A stretch of 64,000 nt of DNA from Pseudoselenomonas ruminantium (GCA_015058625.1 SVCA01000005.1:76466-140465), one strand, 5' to 3'. Shown: positions 25,327 through 35,350, numbered from the stretch's first letter. Numbers and translations: made by a program. The notes: generated from the letters alone by a model not told the origin.

Positions 25327-26928
25327 TCAGAAGAAAATCGCACATTCAAACAGGCGGTTCCAAGGATGTGTAATATGGAATTTCTCCAGAGAAAGTCCTG
25401 CGGGGATTTTGATATTATTCTGGGCAAAGGCTTTGAGCAGCTCTGTGCCTTTGGCGGCGGCAAAGCTGCGGGCACCGTTCAGGTCGCCGGTCTGCTGGTT
25501 GTAGCCGGGCTGGCTCCAAACGGCAGCAGCAAGGCTCTGGCGCACGTTGGCCTGATAGCCCCAATCTTCTAAGTAGCGGGTCAGCATCAGTTCTTCCTGT
25601 GACTGTCTGTCCATCCATTTGGCAAGCATCCCTGTGCCGAGCAGGAAGCCGGTGGTGTTGGTCGCGGTGTTCCAGCCACCGTAGGCCAGCAGCTTGAACT
25701 GCAAATCGGCTTTGTGCAGCTCGTTCATCAGGGCATTATCCGCACCGTTGCCATAGGCGATATCGGCTACAGCTGTGGGATAGCCTTTGCTGACAAAATC
25801 CTTGACCATATTTACAAAGGGCTTGGTGCCTTTGCGGGGCTTAGTCGTGTTGGCGGGGGAGTTGGCCTCGCCGGTTTTGCCATCCGGATTAGTGTTGATA
25901 GCCATGATAAGTTCAGCGCGTTCCGGTGCAGGAACCTGCATGCCGCCGGCGGCGATAATGGTGTTATCCATATCCATGCCGATTTTTTCGTTGCAATAAG
26001 CAGGGATGGTGTCGCGGCCTTTGCCGATATTGTAGGCGGTGTAGACAAAGGGAATATCGCGCTTGTCGTCAAGAATGGCCCGGCAGAGCATGACCATGGC
26101 GAGCTCATCGGCGCCGGAGGTTACCTGAAATTTCGTCTTGCCGATATTCTGGCCATATTCCTGCAGATGGCGGATTTCGTAATGGGTCTGGGAATATAAA
26201 GCACCGTCATCACCGCCGAGCAGCAGGAAGGACAGGTTGTTCTGTCTGGTGAGGTCCATCAGCGCTTTGTTGGCATTGTAGTTGAGGTTATGACGGTGCG
26301 TCCAGTCCTCCATGACAGCCGGAGCGATTTCCTTTTCCAGCTTCTGCATGGCACGCTGTTCTTTGGGGGAAGCCAGCCCCATTTCGGTTTTATCGCGGAG
26401 AGCACTGTAGTCGCGGATTTTTACCGCGTTCTGCTGATAAATTGCAGGTTCCATGCCCGCGCCGGAATGGGTCGCAGTTAAGAGGGTGCGCAAAATGGTG
26501 CCAAAGCCGTAGATGGGCAGGCGGGGAAAATCTTCATGGAGTTTTTGGAAACGGCTCACGCGGTCGTTGATTTGCTCCTGCGTTAATTCATGGTTGCGGG
26601 AAGCGACAAGGCTGCCATAGAGCATGGTATCGGTGGAAACGACTGCGGCCTTTGCTCCGGGAGCATTTTCCCGCAGCCACTGCCAAAGTCCGTCCGGGTC
26701 GCCGTGCTGTTCACGGCTGCCGAGCAAGGTTTCAGGCGGCACGACGATGTTATAACCGGCCTTCTCCGCAACTTCCCGCGTTTCCTTGTCCGTGATGGGG
26801 CGGTTGTCAAGAGGGATAAAGATTATTTTCTTGCCCTGAACTGTTGATGCGGCTGCTGCGGTGCTGAAATTGGTGGGCAGCAGGGCCAGGCAGAGGGCGA
26901 TGGCAAATAACGTGATTATTTTTTTCAA
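25327..26928 (-). CDS. DUF4127 secreted protein
   Basis: 533 residues on the minus strand, ATG at 26928. Signal peptide (KKIITLFAIALCLALLP...TAAAA), then the DUF4127 opening IIFIPLDNRPIT and VVPPETLLGSREQHGDPDGLW. Further blocks are STDTMLYGSLVASR, LLGGDDGALYSQTHYE and AYGGWNTATNTTG. Probably exported to the periplasm. DUF4127 proteins occur in Firmicutes and have no assigned reaction; the Asp/Asn/His-rich conserved loops suggest an enzyme. Monocistronic by position. Confidence 0.85.
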   Translation of the reverse strand: MKKIITLFAIALCLALLPTNFSTAAAASTVQGKKIIFIPLDNRPITDKETREVAEKAGYNIVVPPETLLGSREQHGDPDGLWQWLRENAPGAKAAVVSTDTMLYGSLVASRNHELTQEQINDRVSRFQKLHEDFPRLPIYGFGTILRTLLTATHSGAGMEPAIYQQNAVKIRDYSALRDKTEMGLASPKEQRAMQKLEKEIAPAVMEDWTHRHNLNYNANKALMDLTRQNNLSFLLLGGDDGALYSQTHYEIRHLQEYGQNIGKTKFQVTSGADELAMVMLCRAILDDKRDIPFVYTAYNIGKGRDTIPAYCNEKIGMDMDNTIIAAGGMQVPAPERAELIMAINTNPDGKTGEANSPANTTKPRKGTKPFVNMVKDFVSKGYPTAVADIAYGNGADNALMNELHKADLQFKLLAYGGWNTATNTTGFLLGTGMLAKWMDRQSQEELMLTRYLEDWGYQANVRQSLAAAVWSQPGYNQQTGDLNGARSFAAAKGTELLKAFAQNNIKIPAGLSLEKFHITHPWNRLFECAIFF

Positions 26929-27020
26929 TTCGATAGACCTCCTTTGTCGATACGTATAGAAATATCATATTCTTATTCGTGGTTGAAGGGCAGGAATCCT
27001 GCTCTTTGAACAATTTTCGC

Positions 27021-27192
27021 TGGGGGAGGGGGCATATTTTGCGGGTTCCACTAAATGTCTGGCAGGGGAATGTCGTGGCTTATAGGTGCTCGCGCCGGTT
27101 ACCACGGCGCATTGACATCTTAGCTTGGTGGCCTTTCGTGGAGCCAGCCAGCGGAGCAGTCGTTCCACCCGCGAAACATGCCCCCTCCCCCA
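27021..27192 (+). repeat. Hairpin repeat E6 (plus orientation)
   Basis: Arms TGGGGGAGGGGGCAT at 27021 with the complement ending 27192. Inside: TTCCACTAAATG, the small hairpin GCGCCGGTTACCACGGCGC, and GCCAGCCAGCGGAGCAGTCG. It pairs in inverted orientation with E7. Confidence 0.7.
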
Positions 27193-27245
27193 AGTCGCTG
27201 CCCGTTAATTTTAGTACGAGGTTTTATGCGCAGGATGGTCTTTTA

Positions 27246-27254
27246 TGGTATAAT
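27246..27254 (+). promoter_or_regulatory. Extended -10 promoter upstream of the DEAD-box gene
   Basis: TGGTATAAT at 27246-27254 with no good -35. A transcript starting near 27260 would have a ~320-nt leader that includes element E7. Confidence 0.5.
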
Positions 27255-27365
27255 GCTTTCATAATCTATGGAAGCTGTTTGAAGTGTTTAAGAGCGAGAA
27301 AACACGTTCCCCACAATAGCAGTCGATGAAAAAGTAAGCGAACCGCAACGGCCGCAAAAGCGGCA

Positions 27366-27533
27366 GGAGCGGGGACACGATTGGGGAGCGGAACGACTGC
27401 TCCGCTGGCTGGCAAGTCAAAAAAAACTGGACAACGCGATGTAAATGCGCCGTGGTGACCGGCGCGAGTAACTAGATTCACGCACTAATCATGCCAGACA
27501 TTTAGTGCAGCTCCCCAATCGTGTCCCCGCTCC
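27366..27533 (-). repeat. Hairpin repeat E7 (minus orientation)
   Basis: Arms GGAGCGGGGACACGATTGGG at 27366 and its exact complement ending 27533. Read on the minus strand the interior matches E6 (CACTAAATGTCTGGCA, GCGCCGGTCACCACGGCGC, GCCAGCCAGCGGAGCAGTCG). It ends 48 nt before the helicase start. Confidence 0.7.
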
Positions 27534-27580
27534 CGGCACTTATTAACAACCATCACGAACAAGAGAAAGGTAATCAAAAA

Positions 27581-28819
27581 ATGAGCAATTTTATAGACCT
27601 CGGCATCAGCGAAGCGTTAGCCGCTGTTTTAACGAAGCAGAATATCGAATCCCCTATGCAGGTGCAAGAGGCTGTTATCCCCAAAGTTTTGGGCGGCGGC
27701 AATCTGGTCGCTCAGGCCCCCACGGGCACAGGCAAAACGCTGGCCTATCTGCTGCCGGTTTTGCAGAAAATCGACACGGATTCCCGCGATGTGCAGGCGG
27801 TGATTTTGGCGCCGACCTATGAGCTGGCCATGCAGATTACAAATGTGGCGCGTGACCTCGCGCAGGGCGCAGGTCTGGGGCTCAAGGTGCAGGGGCTTAT
27901 CGGCGGGGCCAATATTGCCCGCCAGATGGATAAACTGAAAGATAAACCACAGCTGATTGTGGGTTCTGCGGGGCGCATTATCGAACTGGCGCAGAAGAAT
28001 AAACTCAAACTGCATAAGGTCAAAATGCTGGTGCTCGACGAGTTCGACCGCCTCTTTGATGACCAGAATATGGAAAACACCGTGGATGTCGTGCGCTTGC
28101 TGCCGGAAGACCGTCAGGTGGTGATGGTTTCGGCAACGGCACCGAAAAAGGCTTTGGAGCGGGCAGATTTCCTGCAGCATCCGGAAGTGATTAAGGTGGA
28201 AGCAGACCCTGCAGTACAGGCTCTGCGCGAAGACCTCTACCGCATGACGCCGTTCCGCAACAAGGTGGAAACGGTGCGTCATTTGGCCCGCCGTCTGGCA
28301 GTCAAGCGCGGGCTGGTCTTTATCAACAAAGTCTTTGATGCTGAGCGTATTTTGGCGCAGCTGCGTTACGAAGGTTTTATGGTGGGCACGCTCTTGGGAC
28401 ACAATAACAAGCAGGCCCGCCAGAAGGCTATTGCCGATTTTAAGGCAGGGCGCATTAAGCTGCTGCTCTCCACGGATTTAGCGGCTCGCGGTCTTGATAT
28501 TCCGGATGTAGACTATGTATTCAACCTCGACCTGCCGGAAAGCAGTGAAGTTTATCAGCATCGTGCAGGCCGTACGGCCCGTGCCGGAGCCAAGGGCACG
28601 GTTATAACTTTGGCAGACAACAAGGAAGCCTACAAGCTGGAGCAGCTCGAAAAGAAGCTGGGTATAGCGTTCAAGCCACTGAAGGGCGGCGATAAGCCTG
28701 CACCAGCCAAGAAAAAAGCGGCTGTGAAGAACAATAACAACACGTTGCCGAAAAAAACTTCCTCTAAAAATAAGAAACATACAAATCGGCAGGGAAAACG
28801 GAAGGCGACGGCGAAGTAA
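27581..28819 (+). CDS. DEAD-box RNA helicase
   Basis: 412 residues; start ATG 27581 (AGAAAGG upstream). The longer frame back to 27521 runs into repeat E7 and lacks a ribosome site. It has a Q motif (MQVQEAVIP), motif I APTGTGKT, motif Ib/GG region, motif II written LDEFD instead of DEAD, SAT motif III and HRAGRTARAG motif VI. The C-terminus is a basic tail (KKTSSKNKKHTNRQGKRK). It unwinds RNA, probably in ribosome assembly or decay. The long structured leader suggests post-transcriptional control. Confidence 0.9.
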   Translation: MSNFIDLGISEALAAVLTKQNIESPMQVQEAVIPKVLGGGNLVAQAPTGTGKTLAYLLPVLQKIDTDSRDVQAVILAPTYELAMQITNVARDLAQGAGLGLKVQGLIGGANIARQMDKLKDKPQLIVGSAGRIIELAQKNKLKLHKVKMLVLDEFDRLFDDQNMENTVDVVRLLPEDRQVVMVSATAPKKALERADFLQHPEVIKVEADPAVQALREDLYRMTPFRNKVETVRHLARRLAVKRGLVFINKVFDAERILAQLRYEGFMVGTLLGHNNKQARQKAIADFKAGRIKLLLSTDLAARGLDIPDVDYVFNLDLPESSEVYQHRAGRTARAGAKGTVITLADNKEAYKLEQLEKKLGIAFKPLKGGDKPAPAKKKAAVKNNNNTLPKKTSSKNKKHTNRQGKRKATAK

Positions 28820-28868
28820 ACCAAATACATAACCATAGGTGAACAAAAACATTTGGAGGGAATAACTT

Positions 28869-30197
28869 TTGGACATTGTACCGATACTATTGCAGTTAGT
28901 ACTGGTCGCGTTTTTAATCTTTATGAATGGCTTTTTTGTGGCGGCAGAGTTTGCCTGCGTGAAAATCCGTTCGTCACGGCTGGAAACCTTGATTGCGGAG
29001 GGCAGCCGCCGGGCGGTGTACGCCAAAAGACTCACCGACCATCTGGATGCGTCGCTTTCTGTAACCCAGCTGGGCATTACGCTGGCCTCATTGGGCTTAG
29101 GCTGGGTCGGTGAACCGGTCGTAGCCCAGCTTATCCTGCCCTTTACGCAGATGGCGGGGCTTGATGATATGGTGGGACATACCCTGTCTTTAGTGGTGGC
29201 GTTTTCCATCATCACAGCGGGGCATATTGTGCTGGGGGAACTTACGCCGAAGACCATGGCCATTCAGAACGTGGAAAAAATCATGCTTTCGGTCGCTCTG
29301 CCCATGCTGATTTTTCATCGCATCATGTACCCCTTTGTCTGGCTCCTCAATCATGTGGCCAACTGGGTGACGGCTCGTATGGGCTTTAAGGCTGCCAGCG
29401 AAAGTGAGTCGGCCCATACGGAAGAAGAAATCCGCCTGCTTATGGAGGAAAGCCATAGGCAGGGCTTGATTGACGATACCGAAGCGGATTTTGTGGACAA
29501 TGTCTTTGATTTTACGGAGCTCAATGTGCGGGAAATCATGACGCCGCGCACGGATATGGTGGTCATTTATCTCGAAGACAGCTGGCAGGCGAATATGGAT
29601 GTAATTCTCTCCGAGCAGATGACCCGTTATCCCATCTGCAAGGAGGACAAGGACCATATCATTGGCTTCCTGCATGTGAAGGATTTGATGAAGGCCATGG
29701 CCAGCGGGCGGCGGCCGAATTTCCGCAAATTGGCGCGCAAGGCGCTGGTGGTGCCCGAGAGTATGGATGTCAATGTGCTCTTAAAGACCATGCAGGGCAG
29801 CCATAGTCAGATGGCTATTGTCGTGGACGAGTACGGCGGGACGGCAGGCATGGTGACCATTGAGGACATCATGGAGGAAATCGTCGGCGACATTCAGGAC
29901 GAGTTCGACGAGGAACGGCCCACGGCGGAAGCCAGAGGCAACAATGTATATTCGGTGGATGCCAAGATGCTCTTGGAAGAGCTCGAAGATATTTTGGAAA
30001 TCACCATTGAAGATGAAGATGTGGACAGCGTAGGGGGCTGGCTCTATGACCAGATTGGCAGTGAGCCGAAGGTCGGTCAGATGGCAGCAGCCCAGGGAAA
30101 TTTTTTCTACGTGGAAGAAGTGGACGGAGCGCGGATTACCCGCGTTTTAATAAAATTAGCTCATGAACTCACGGAGGAACATGAGGAAATTGTTTAA
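28869..30197 (+). CDS. CNNM/HlyC-CorC family transporter
   Basis: 442 residues, start TTG 28869 with TTGGAGGG 8 nt before it. An N-terminal DUF21 membrane domain (about four helices, residues 1-190; GELTPKTMAIQ), then a CBS pair (~205-335, with IMTPRTDMV and DEYGGTAGMVTIEDIMEEIVGDI), then the CorC_HlyC C-terminal domain (~350-435). The family is linked to Mg2+/Co2+ export or homeostasis. Often called hemolysin, but no haemolytic role should be assumed. Confidence 0.9.
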   Translation: MDIVPILLQLVLVAFLIFMNGFFVAAEFACVKIRSSRLETLIAEGSRRAVYAKRLTDHLDASLSVTQLGITLASLGLGWVGEPVVAQLILPFTQMAGLDDMVGHTLSLVVAFSIITAGHIVLGELTPKTMAIQNVEKIMLSVALPMLIFHRIMYPFVWLLNHVANWVTARMGFKAASESESAHTEEEIRLLMEESHRQGLIDDTEADFVDNVFDFTELNVREIMTPRTDMVVIYLEDSWQANMDVILSEQMTRYPICKEDKDHIIGFLHVKDLMKAMASGRRPNFRKLARKALVVPESMDVNVLLKTMQGSHSQMAIVVDEYGGTAGMVTIEDIMEEIVGDIQDEFDEERPTAEARGNNVYSVDAKMLLEELEDILEITIEDEDVDSVGGWLYDQIGSEPKVGQMAAAQGNFFYVEEVDGARITRVLIKLAHELTEEHEEIV

Positions 30198-30227
30198 TTT
30201 TATGTCTGGGAAAGAGGAGTGGGTGTG

Positions 30228-31154
30228 ATGAAACTATTTCGGACACTGCTAGGTCTGATGTTGGTTGCTGTAACCATGTTGTGTTTTACGGGCTGCGGCG
30301 GCGGAAGTGCTTCGGGCACGGTGTTTTACCTGAACCATAAAGATGGGGATGGTTTTACCGACATGATTAAGAAGTCCTTTGAGGACAAGGCGAAAGCTGC
30401 GGGTATTCCCGTGGAATTCCGGGATGCCAAGGGCGATGTGAACATGCAGATTGACCAGATGAAGGAGGCCATTGCGGCAAAGCCTAGTGCTATTGTGCTG
30501 CTGGCTGTTGATGGCACGGCGATGGTGCCCATGGTGGAGAAGGCCAACGAGGCCGGTATTCCCATCATCATCACCAACCGCGGCCTGAACGGCGGCAAAT
30601 TCCTTTCCTGCATGCCTGATGAGAAGCAGGCGGGGATTATGCAGGGCGAATACATGGCCAAGAACCTGCCGCCCAATGCCAAGGTGGTTTACCTCGAAGG
30701 GGAAAAAGGCTTTGCCGGCAGTGTGGCACGTTGGGAGGGCTTCAAGGAAGCCTGCTTGGACAAGCGTCCGGATGTGCAGCTTCTGGCCAGCATCTCCGCC
30801 AACTGGAGTACCGCGGATGCCCTCAAAAATGTAGCGCTTTGGACGAAGCTGTTCCCCCAGATTGACGGGGTTATTGCGGCCAATGATGGCATGGCCATCG
30901 GTGCGGTGCAGGCGCTTAAAGATGCGGGCCGCTTAAACGGCTGCCTGGTATCCGGTGTTGACGCCGTGGATGATGCCCTGAAGCTTATTGCTGCCGGGGA
31001 AATGAGCCAATCGGTCAAGCAGGATGCCGACGCTTTGGCGGCTGGAGCCTTTCAGCTGACCGAGTCCTGTCTGAAGGGGAATGTTCCCACGGAGAACATC
31101 ACGGTGAACTTTACCCCCGTTACCAAGGAAAATGTAGCGCAGTTCCGCAAATAA
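30228..31154 (+). CDS. Periplasmic sugar-binding lipoprotein (RbsB family)
   Basis: 308 residues; ATG 30228 chosen (GAGGAG 8 nt before). A GTG at 30219 overlaps that site. Lipoprotein signal with lipobox LCFTGC, then a type I periplasmic binding protein fold: VFYLNHKDGDGFTDMIKKSF, VNMQIDQMKEAIAAKPSAIVL, PIIITNRG, and DGVIAANDGMAIGAVQALKDAG. Members bind ribose, galactose or other sugars. No ABC permease or ATPase is encoded beside it; a chemoreceptor gene follows after 18 bp, so it may serve chemotaxis. Confidence 0.85.
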   Translation: MKLFRTLLGLMLVAVTMLCFTGCGGGSASGTVFYLNHKDGDGFTDMIKKSFEDKAKAAGIPVEFRDAKGDVNMQIDQMKEAIAAKPSAIVLLAVDGTAMVPMVEKANEAGIPIIITNRGLNGGKFLSCMPDEKQAGIMQGEYMAKNLPPNAKVVYLEGEKGFAGSVARWEGFKEACLDKRPDVQLLASISANWSTADALKNVALWTKLFPQIDGVIAANDGMAIGAVQALKDAGRLNGCLVSGVDAVDDALKLIAAGEMSQSVKQDADALAAGAFQLTESCLKGNVPTENITVNFTPVTKENVAQFRK

Positions 31155-31172
31155 GGGGAGGGGGATACCGTC

Positions 31173-32879
31173 ATGGAAAACCTGAGTGTGAGAACCAAGA
31201 TATTGCTGCTGTCGGCGATTATGCTGATTATCACCTGCGTGGTGGCGGCAGTGGGGATTTATTCCAATCACAAGTCCAAACAGTCCTTGGACGATATGTA
31301 TAACTACAACCTCATGACCACCCAGTACCTCAATGATGCCAACAACCATCTGCGGGGCATTGACGTGGATGTGGCCTATCTGTTGCAGCAGGATTTCTCT
31401 TTGGACAGCCGCAAGGTTGTGCTGGCGGATATCAGCGGACGTCTGTCTGCCATCAAGGAGAATATCGCCAAGGTCAAGGAAATCGACAAAAGCAGCCGGG
31501 CGCAGGAAATCATTGCCAGCCTGGAAAAAAATATCGTGACGGCCGAATCCAAGGTCAAGGCCTGTGAATCGCTGGGCACCACCCAGGCGGACAAGATAAA
31601 ACTCTTTGAGAACCTCTCCGCCACGGACGTTATCGCTACGGATATGGCGGTGCTGACCCCGGATAATGTATTGCAGGGTAAGGTGCTCTTTGAGGAAAAC
31701 AACGCCAATTACGATTTGACGATTAAGATTTTCGTGGGCATTATTCTGGCAGGTCTGCTGGTGGGTATTGCCATCGCGTTCCTGATTGCCCAGAATATCG
31801 CATCTCCGCTGGCTGCCTCCATTGGCGCACTCAATGCTGTGGCTGACGGTGACCTCACGCAGGAAGTTCCTGCCGAACTTGCCCATCGGCAGGATGAAGT
31901 GGGCATGATGGTGCAGGCCCTTGATAAAATGCAGAAATCCCTGCGCACCGTGCTGAAAAATGTCCATGACGAGGCGGAAAACAGTGCCAACATGGTGACG
32001 GATGTTCAGGCTTTGGTCGGCAACCTCAATGAAAGCACGCAGGATATGTCGGCTGTAACCGAGGAAATGGCCGCTGGCATGGAAGAAACCGCTGCCTCCA
32101 CCGCGAGCATGCAGAATCTTTCCGACCATCTGCGGGAAAAAATCCATGCTACGGCTAAGGACGCTGCTGACAGTGAGGGCTATACCGTGGAAATTGCCCA
32201 GCGGGCAGGGTCGCTTAAGGCCACCATGGAAAAATCCAGCAAAGAAGCAGAACAGATGTATGAGGGCACGAAGAAATCCCTCGAAGAAGCCATTGAATCT
32301 GTTAAGGTTGTCGATAACATCAATAACCTCACGCAGGATATTACGGAAATCGCCGAACAGACCAATCTGCTGGCCCTCAATGCCGCCATCGAAGCAGCCA
32401 GAGCCGGCGATGCAGGCCGTGGCTTTGCCGTAGTGGCTGACGAGGTCAGAAAGCTGGCTGAACAGTCCCATGACACTGCCGAAAAGATTAAGGGACTCAC
32501 CAGCAAGGTGACCGGTTCGGTGCAGAACCTCTCCGATGGTGCCTTTGACCTCTTGAAGTTCATGGACGAAAAGGTCGGCAAGGATTACGAGCTCATCAAC
32601 GAAACGGCTATCCGCTATCAGGAGGATGCCGACTACGTCAATGAATTCGCCAAGAAGAGCAACACGGCGTCGCAGGACCTCATCCGCGCCGTGGAAACCA
32701 TGAACCAGTCCATGGAAGAAATCGCCAAGGCCACCCATGAAGGGGCTGTGGGCAATACCACCGTGGCTGAAAAAGTCACCGACGTGGCCCAGAAGGCCAA
32801 TGACATTCTCGAAATGATGAATGCCTCCATGGAAGGCGCCGAAAACCTCAAGAAACAAGTAGCGAAGTTTAAAGTATAG
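31173..32879 (+). CDS. Methyl-accepting chemotaxis protein
   Basis: 568 residues, ATG 31173 with GGGGAGGG. Membrane helix 12-30, a four-helix-bundle-like sensor outside (~35-185), second helix ~188-212, HAMP (~213-265), and a cytoplasmic signalling hairpin. The conserved tip is [21 protein letters not shown] and the following [18 protein letters not shown]. It signals through CheW/CheA to the flagella. Its close linkage to the binding lipoprotein suggests that the pair senses the same ligand. Confidence 0.93.
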   Translation: MENLSVRTKILLLSAIMLIITCVVAAVGIYSNHKSKQSLDDMYNYNLMTTQYLNDANNHLRGIDVDVAYLLQQDFSLDSRKVVLADISGRLSAIKENIAKVKEIDKSSRAQEIIASLEKNIVTAESKVKACESLGTTQADKIKLFENLSATDVIATDMAVLTPDNVLQGKVLFEENNANYDLTIKIFVGIILAGLLVGIAIAFLIAQNIASPLAASIGALNAVADGDLTQEVPAELAHRQDEVGMMVQALDKMQKSLRTVLKNVHDEAENSANMVTDVQALVGNLNESTQDMSAVTEEMAAGMEETAASTASMQNLSDHLREKIHATAKDAADSEGYTVEIAQRAGSLKATMEKSSKEAEQMYEGTKKSLEEAIESVKVVDNINNLTQDITEIAEQTNLLALNAAIEAARAGDAGRGFAVVADEVRKLAEQSHDTAEKIKGLTSKVTGSVQNLSDGAFDLLKFMDEKVGKDYELINETAIRYQEDADYVNEFAKKSNTASQDLIRAVETMNQSMEEIAKATHEGAVGNTTVAEKVTDVAQKANDILEMMNASMEGAENLKKQVAKFKV

Positions 32880-32965
32880 CAGGAATTTTAATACCGGCTG
32901 ACGAATAAGTTAGCCGGTATTTTTAATCTTGCTTTTATAGGATAAATACTTATGGTATTCTTGTA

Positions 32966-32995
32966 TTGTAATGTTGTATACAAATAGTGTATAAT
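32966..32995 (+). promoter_or_regulatory. Probable ilvBN promoter
   Basis: TTGTAA 32966-32971 and TATAAT 32990-32995 with 18-bp spacing. The ~85-nt leader shows no T-box or leader peptide. Confidence 0.5.
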
Positions 32996-33086
32996 AATCC
33001 TATGACTTTAACTTGAAATGTAAACTTAGAGACTGTGAGGTTGTGTTTTGTCATGGCTCCGCAGACGGTGGGGAGGGCTTGATTTG

Positions 33087-34778
33087 ATGATGAATGGAGC
33101 TCAGGCGGTATTGGAGAGCCTGAAAAAGGAAGGCGTGGATGTGGTGTTCGGCTATCCTGGGGGAGCGGTGCTGACACTGTATGACGCGGTTTACAAGATG
33201 AAATTTCCGCATGTTTTGACCCGGCATGAGCAGGGGGCTATTCATGCGGCGGACGGTTATGCGCGGGCTACCGGGAAAGTCGGGGTGGTCTTTGCCACTT
33301 CCGGGCCGGGGGCAACGAATCTCATTACAGGTATCGCCACGGCCTGTACGGATTCGGTGCCGCTTGTCTGCATCACGGGACAGGTGGCCAATCCCTACAT
33401 TGGCAAGGATTCATTCCAGGAGGCCGATATTTTCGGCATCACGACGCCGATTACCAAGCATAATTATCTGGTCAAGGATGTCAAGGAACTGCCCCGCGTT
33501 TTGAAAGAGGCGTTCTTTATTGCCCGTACAGGACGCAAAGGGCCGGTGGTCATCGATGTGGCCAAGGATGTTTTTGATGCCAAGATTGATTATAAGTATC
33601 CGGAAAAAGTAAACTTGCGGGGCTATTCCGGCGTTTATGACGGCAATGAGGAGGAAATTGCCGCAGCGGTGGAAGCTGTGCGCAAGGCGGAACGGCCGCT
33701 GATTTTTGCCGGCGGCGGCATCATCAGTTCCGATACGGCGGCAGAGGTGCAGAAGCTGGCGCAGAAATTGGGTGTGCCAGTGACCTCAACTCTTTTGGGC
33801 TTGGGCTCCGTGCCTGCTGATACCGAGGGCTTCTTGGGCTTTGCGGGGATGCATGGCAGTTATGCTTCGAATATGGCCATTCAGAAATGTGACCTCCTGC
33901 TGTGCATCGGTATGCGCTTCAGCGACCGTGTGACCGGCAGAGTGGATGGTTTTGCACCTAAGGCGAAAATCGTTCACTTTGAACTGGATAGGGCGGAAAT
34001 CAACAAGAATGTCACGGCGGATTTGAAGGTCTTGGGGGATTTGCGTTGGACTTTGCCTCGCGTCAATGAACAGCTGGCGGCTGTCGGTGAGTCGTTTGCG
34101 GAGAAGTTTAAGGGCTGGAAGGATGAAGTGGTGCAAATGCACAAAGAACATCCGTTCAGCTTTGTGGAACAGGGTGACGTCATTAAGCCGGGGGCACTCA
34201 TTCGGAAAGTCAGCGAGCTGTCCGATAAGGATACCATTGCGGTTACGGATGTGGGCCAGCATCAGATGTGGGCGGCACAGTTCTTTGATGTGTTCAAGCC
34301 ACGCCATTTCCTGACCTCTGGCGGTCAGGGCACGATGGGCTACGGTTTGCCTGCGGCTATGGGGGCTAAGATAGGTGCACCCAAGAGTAAAGTCGTACTC
34401 TTTACCGGTGACGGCAGTATTATGATGAACTGTCAGGAGTTTGCCACCATTGCGGACAACAATATCGATGTGAAGGTGGTCATTGTCCATAACTGTATCT
34501 TAGGCATGGTAGGCCAGTGGCAGCGACTGTTCTATAACCATCATTACTCCCAGTCCGAACTCAAGGGCAAGACGGACTTTGTAAAACTGGCAGAGGCCAT
34601 GGGGCTAAAAGGCTACCGGCTGACCAAGAAGGAAGAACTCGATACGGTATTGCCGCAGATTATGGCCGAAGAAGGGCCTGCCCTTATCGATGTGCTGATT
34701 CCCGAGGAGGAAGATGTCCTGCCGATGGTTCCGGGCGGCAAGCGGCTTGACCAGATGGTGCTGGGAGGTAGCAAATGA
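33087..34778 (+). CDS. ilvB: Acetolactate synthase, large catalytic subunit
   Basis: 563 residues; ATG 33087 (or the next ATG) with GGGGAGGG 9 nt upstream. Thiamine diphosphate enzyme: VVFGYPGGAVL, the catalytic Glu region RHEQGAIHAADGYAR, a central FAD-binding domain, and the GDGSIMMNCQEF...N cofactor motif near 450-480. It condenses two pyruvates to acetolactate, or pyruvate with 2-oxobutyrate, in valine, leucine and isoleucine synthesis. It overlaps ilvN by 4 nt. Confidence 0.95.
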   Translation: MMNGAQAVLESLKKEGVDVVFGYPGGAVLTLYDAVYKMKFPHVLTRHEQGAIHAADGYARATGKVGVVFATSGPGATNLITGIATACTDSVPLVCITGQVANPYIGKDSFQEADIFGITTPITKHNYLVKDVKELPRVLKEAFFIARTGRKGPVVIDVAKDVFDAKIDYKYPEKVNLRGYSGVYDGNEEEIAAAVEAVRKAERPLIFAGGGIISSDTAAEVQKLAQKLGVPVTSTLLGLGSVPADTEGFLGFAGMHGSYASNMAIQKCDLLLCIGMRFSDRVTGRVDGFAPKAKIVHFELDRAEINKNVTADLKVLGDLRWTLPRVNEQLAAVGESFAEKFKGWKDEVVQMHKEHPFSFVEQGDVIKPGALIRKVSELSDKDTIAVTDVGQHQMWAAQFFDVFKPRHFLTSGGQGTMGYGLPAAMGAKIGAPKSKVVLFTGDGSIMMNCQEFATIADNNIDVKVVIVHNCILGMVGQWQRLFYNHHYSQSELKGKTDFVKLAEAMGLKGYRLTKKEELDTVLPQIMAEEGPALIDVLIPEEEDVLPMVPGGKRLDQMVLGGSK

Positions 34779-35278
34779 TGAAGAAATATTTACTCGCGGT
34801 TCTCGTAGACAATAAACCCGGTGTCCTGACCCATGTATCGGGGCTTATCAGCCGCCGGGCCTTCAATATCGAAAGCATTTCCGCCGGGTACACCGAGGAG
34901 CCGGATGTGACCCGCATCAATATCGTGGTGTCGGTGGAGTCGAAAAATGAACTCGACCAGGTGGTTACACAGCTGGGCAAACTCATTGACGTTATCAAAA
35001 TCGTTAACCTCAGCGAGGTCGAATCCATTGAGCGCGAGCTCGTGATGATTAAAGTTCGGGCGGATAAGAGCAACCGCGCTGAACTTATCGACATCGTCAA
35101 TATCTTCCGCGCCAGCATCGTGGATGTGAGCCAGGAAAATGTCGTGATCGAACTCACGGGTCAGCAGAGCAAGATTGACGGCATTATCGAGGTGCTGTCG
35201 GAGTACGAGATTATCGAAATTGCCCGCACGGGCGCCATCGCTCTTTCCCGTGGACCGGTGCCGGTTAAGCAGATGTAA
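34775..35278 (+). CDS. ilvN: Acetolactate synthase, small regulatory subunit
   Basis: 167 residues, ATG 34775 overlapping the ilvB stop. N-terminal ACT domain (LAVLVDNKPGVLTHVSGLISRR, FNIESISAG), then the small-subunit C-terminal domain. It binds valine and gives feedback control to IlvB. Length and motifs are standard. Confidence 0.96.
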   Translation: MMKKYLLAVLVDNKPGVLTHVSGLISRRAFNIESISAGYTEEPDVTRINIVVSVESKNELDQVVTQLGKLIDVIKIVNLSEVESIERELVMIKVRADKSNRAELIDIVNIFRASIVDVSQENVVIELTGQQSKIDGIIEVLSEYEIIEIARTGAIALSRGPVPVKQM

Positions 35279-35296
35279 AAATAAATAGCGGATGTT

Positions 35297-35350
35297 TCAG
35301 GCTGGAAAAGTCAAACTGCAAGCAGGCAGTGGGCTTTTTCAGCCTTTTTT
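35297..35350 (+). terminator. Terminator of ilvBN
   Basis: AGGCTGGAAAAG pairs imperfectly with CTTTTTCAGCCT across a short CTGC-containing loop, followed by a T run to about 35352. Confidence 0.75.

Noticed and set aside
30933..32858. 641-codon antisense frame opposite the chemoreceptor
   Set aside because: His/Phe/Gly-rich shadow product of the repetitive coiled-coil codons of the MCP; no start signal.
33000..33086. T-box or leader-peptide attenuator before ilvB
   Set aside because: The leader is only ~85 nt, with no T-box sequence, no run of branched-chain codons and no terminator hairpin.
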